From positions 297,660 to 361,659 of the forward strand of contig NZ_VXJV01000007.1 of assembly GCF_008692785.1 (NCBI RefSeq): a stretch of DNA of 64,000 bases, in the 5' to 3' direction. The notes under the pieces were generated by a model. The model worked only from the letters and a program-made list of their open reading frames with translations. It was not told where the DNA came from and ran no database searches. Shown here in pieces: positions 63,979 through 64,000 of the stretch; positions within the stretch are counted from its first letter, which is position 1; each line of letters opens with the position of its first letter. This stretch comes from Salmonella enterica subsp. diarizonae (GTDB lineage Bacteria; Pseudomonadota; Gammaproteobacteria; Enterobacterales; Enterobacteriaceae). The position numbers and the translations under genes were made by a program.

Positions 63979-64000
63979 TGTGGCGTGTCTTCTGTCTTGA
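63978..64000 (+). CDS. ccmB: haem exporter membrane protein CcmB, first codons (cut by window end)
   Basis: The ATG at 63978, overlapping the ccmA stop as TGATG, opens a frame MWRVFCL that matches the start of CcmB (a GTG codon at 63975 could be the true start). Only seven codons are in the window. Confidence 0.8.

Overview
The window is a 64 kb piece of a Salmonella chromosome, almost certainly Salmonella enterica. The evidence is ompC (378 codons), gyrA (878 codons), rcsC (948 codons) and a complete arn operon next to pmrD, all of which read as Salmonella orthologues, in an order that follows the E. coli K-12 map with Salmonella-type gaps and replacements. A few residues differ from the S. 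Typhimurium LT2 proteins as I remember them (for example in PmrD and GyrA). Some LT2 neighbours I would expect are absent: the rhamnonate genes near yfaY, and the small group between ubiG and gyrA. Another serovar or subspecies is therefore possible. The sequence shows no phage, insertion sequence, CRISPR array, tRNA or rRNA. The mobile or repeated DNA consists of REP/BIME palindromes, one ERIC element and one composite hairpin element.

Layout: nuoL (3' part), nuoM and nuoN form the end of the complex I operon (1-4009). They are followed by an orphan cheV (-), the divergent pair rnz/elaC (-) and elaA-elaB (+), and the menaquinone operon menF-menD-menH-menB-menC-menE (7121-14125). Next come pmrD (+) and the polymyxin-resistance operon arnBCADTEF (-), with ais/pmrG divergent from arnB. 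After these lie nudI (-), yfaZ, yfaY, an Rpn-family nuclease gene (-), the anaerobic glycerol-3-phosphate genes glpABC (-) divergent from glpTQ (+), and a divergent LysR regulator/MFS transporter pair. The aerobic ribonucleotide reductase genes nrdA-nrdB-yfaE (-), ubiG (-), gyrA (+) and the Rcs phosphorelay follow, with rcsC (+) convergent to rcsD-rcsB (-). The small RNA gene micF (-) is divergent from ompC (+). The window ends with apbE, ada-alkB, yojI, eco (-) and the periplasmic nitrate reductase operon napFDAGHBC running into ccmA and the first codons of ccmB.

How the parts work together: nuo, men, glpABC, nap and ubiG all serve quinone-linked respiration. Menaquinol made by the men pathway can feed NapC/NapGH, and ccm matures the c-type haems of NapB and NapC. 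The pmrD-arn-ais block is a lipid A and core modification module, with good PmrA boxes in front of arnB/ais and a near-consensus one in front of pmrD. Rcs, ompC/micF, yfaZ and eco belong to the envelope.

I found no wholly new gene system. The most notable local features are an ERIC element inserted at a TA dinucleotide inside the 3' end of napH, which rewrites its C-terminus and breaks the napH-napB stop/start overlap; a composite hairpin element between nuoL and nuoM; overlapping alternative hairpins before menF; a 12-nt in-frame repeat in the rpn gene; and a ccmA gene visibly richer in G+C than the nap genes before it.
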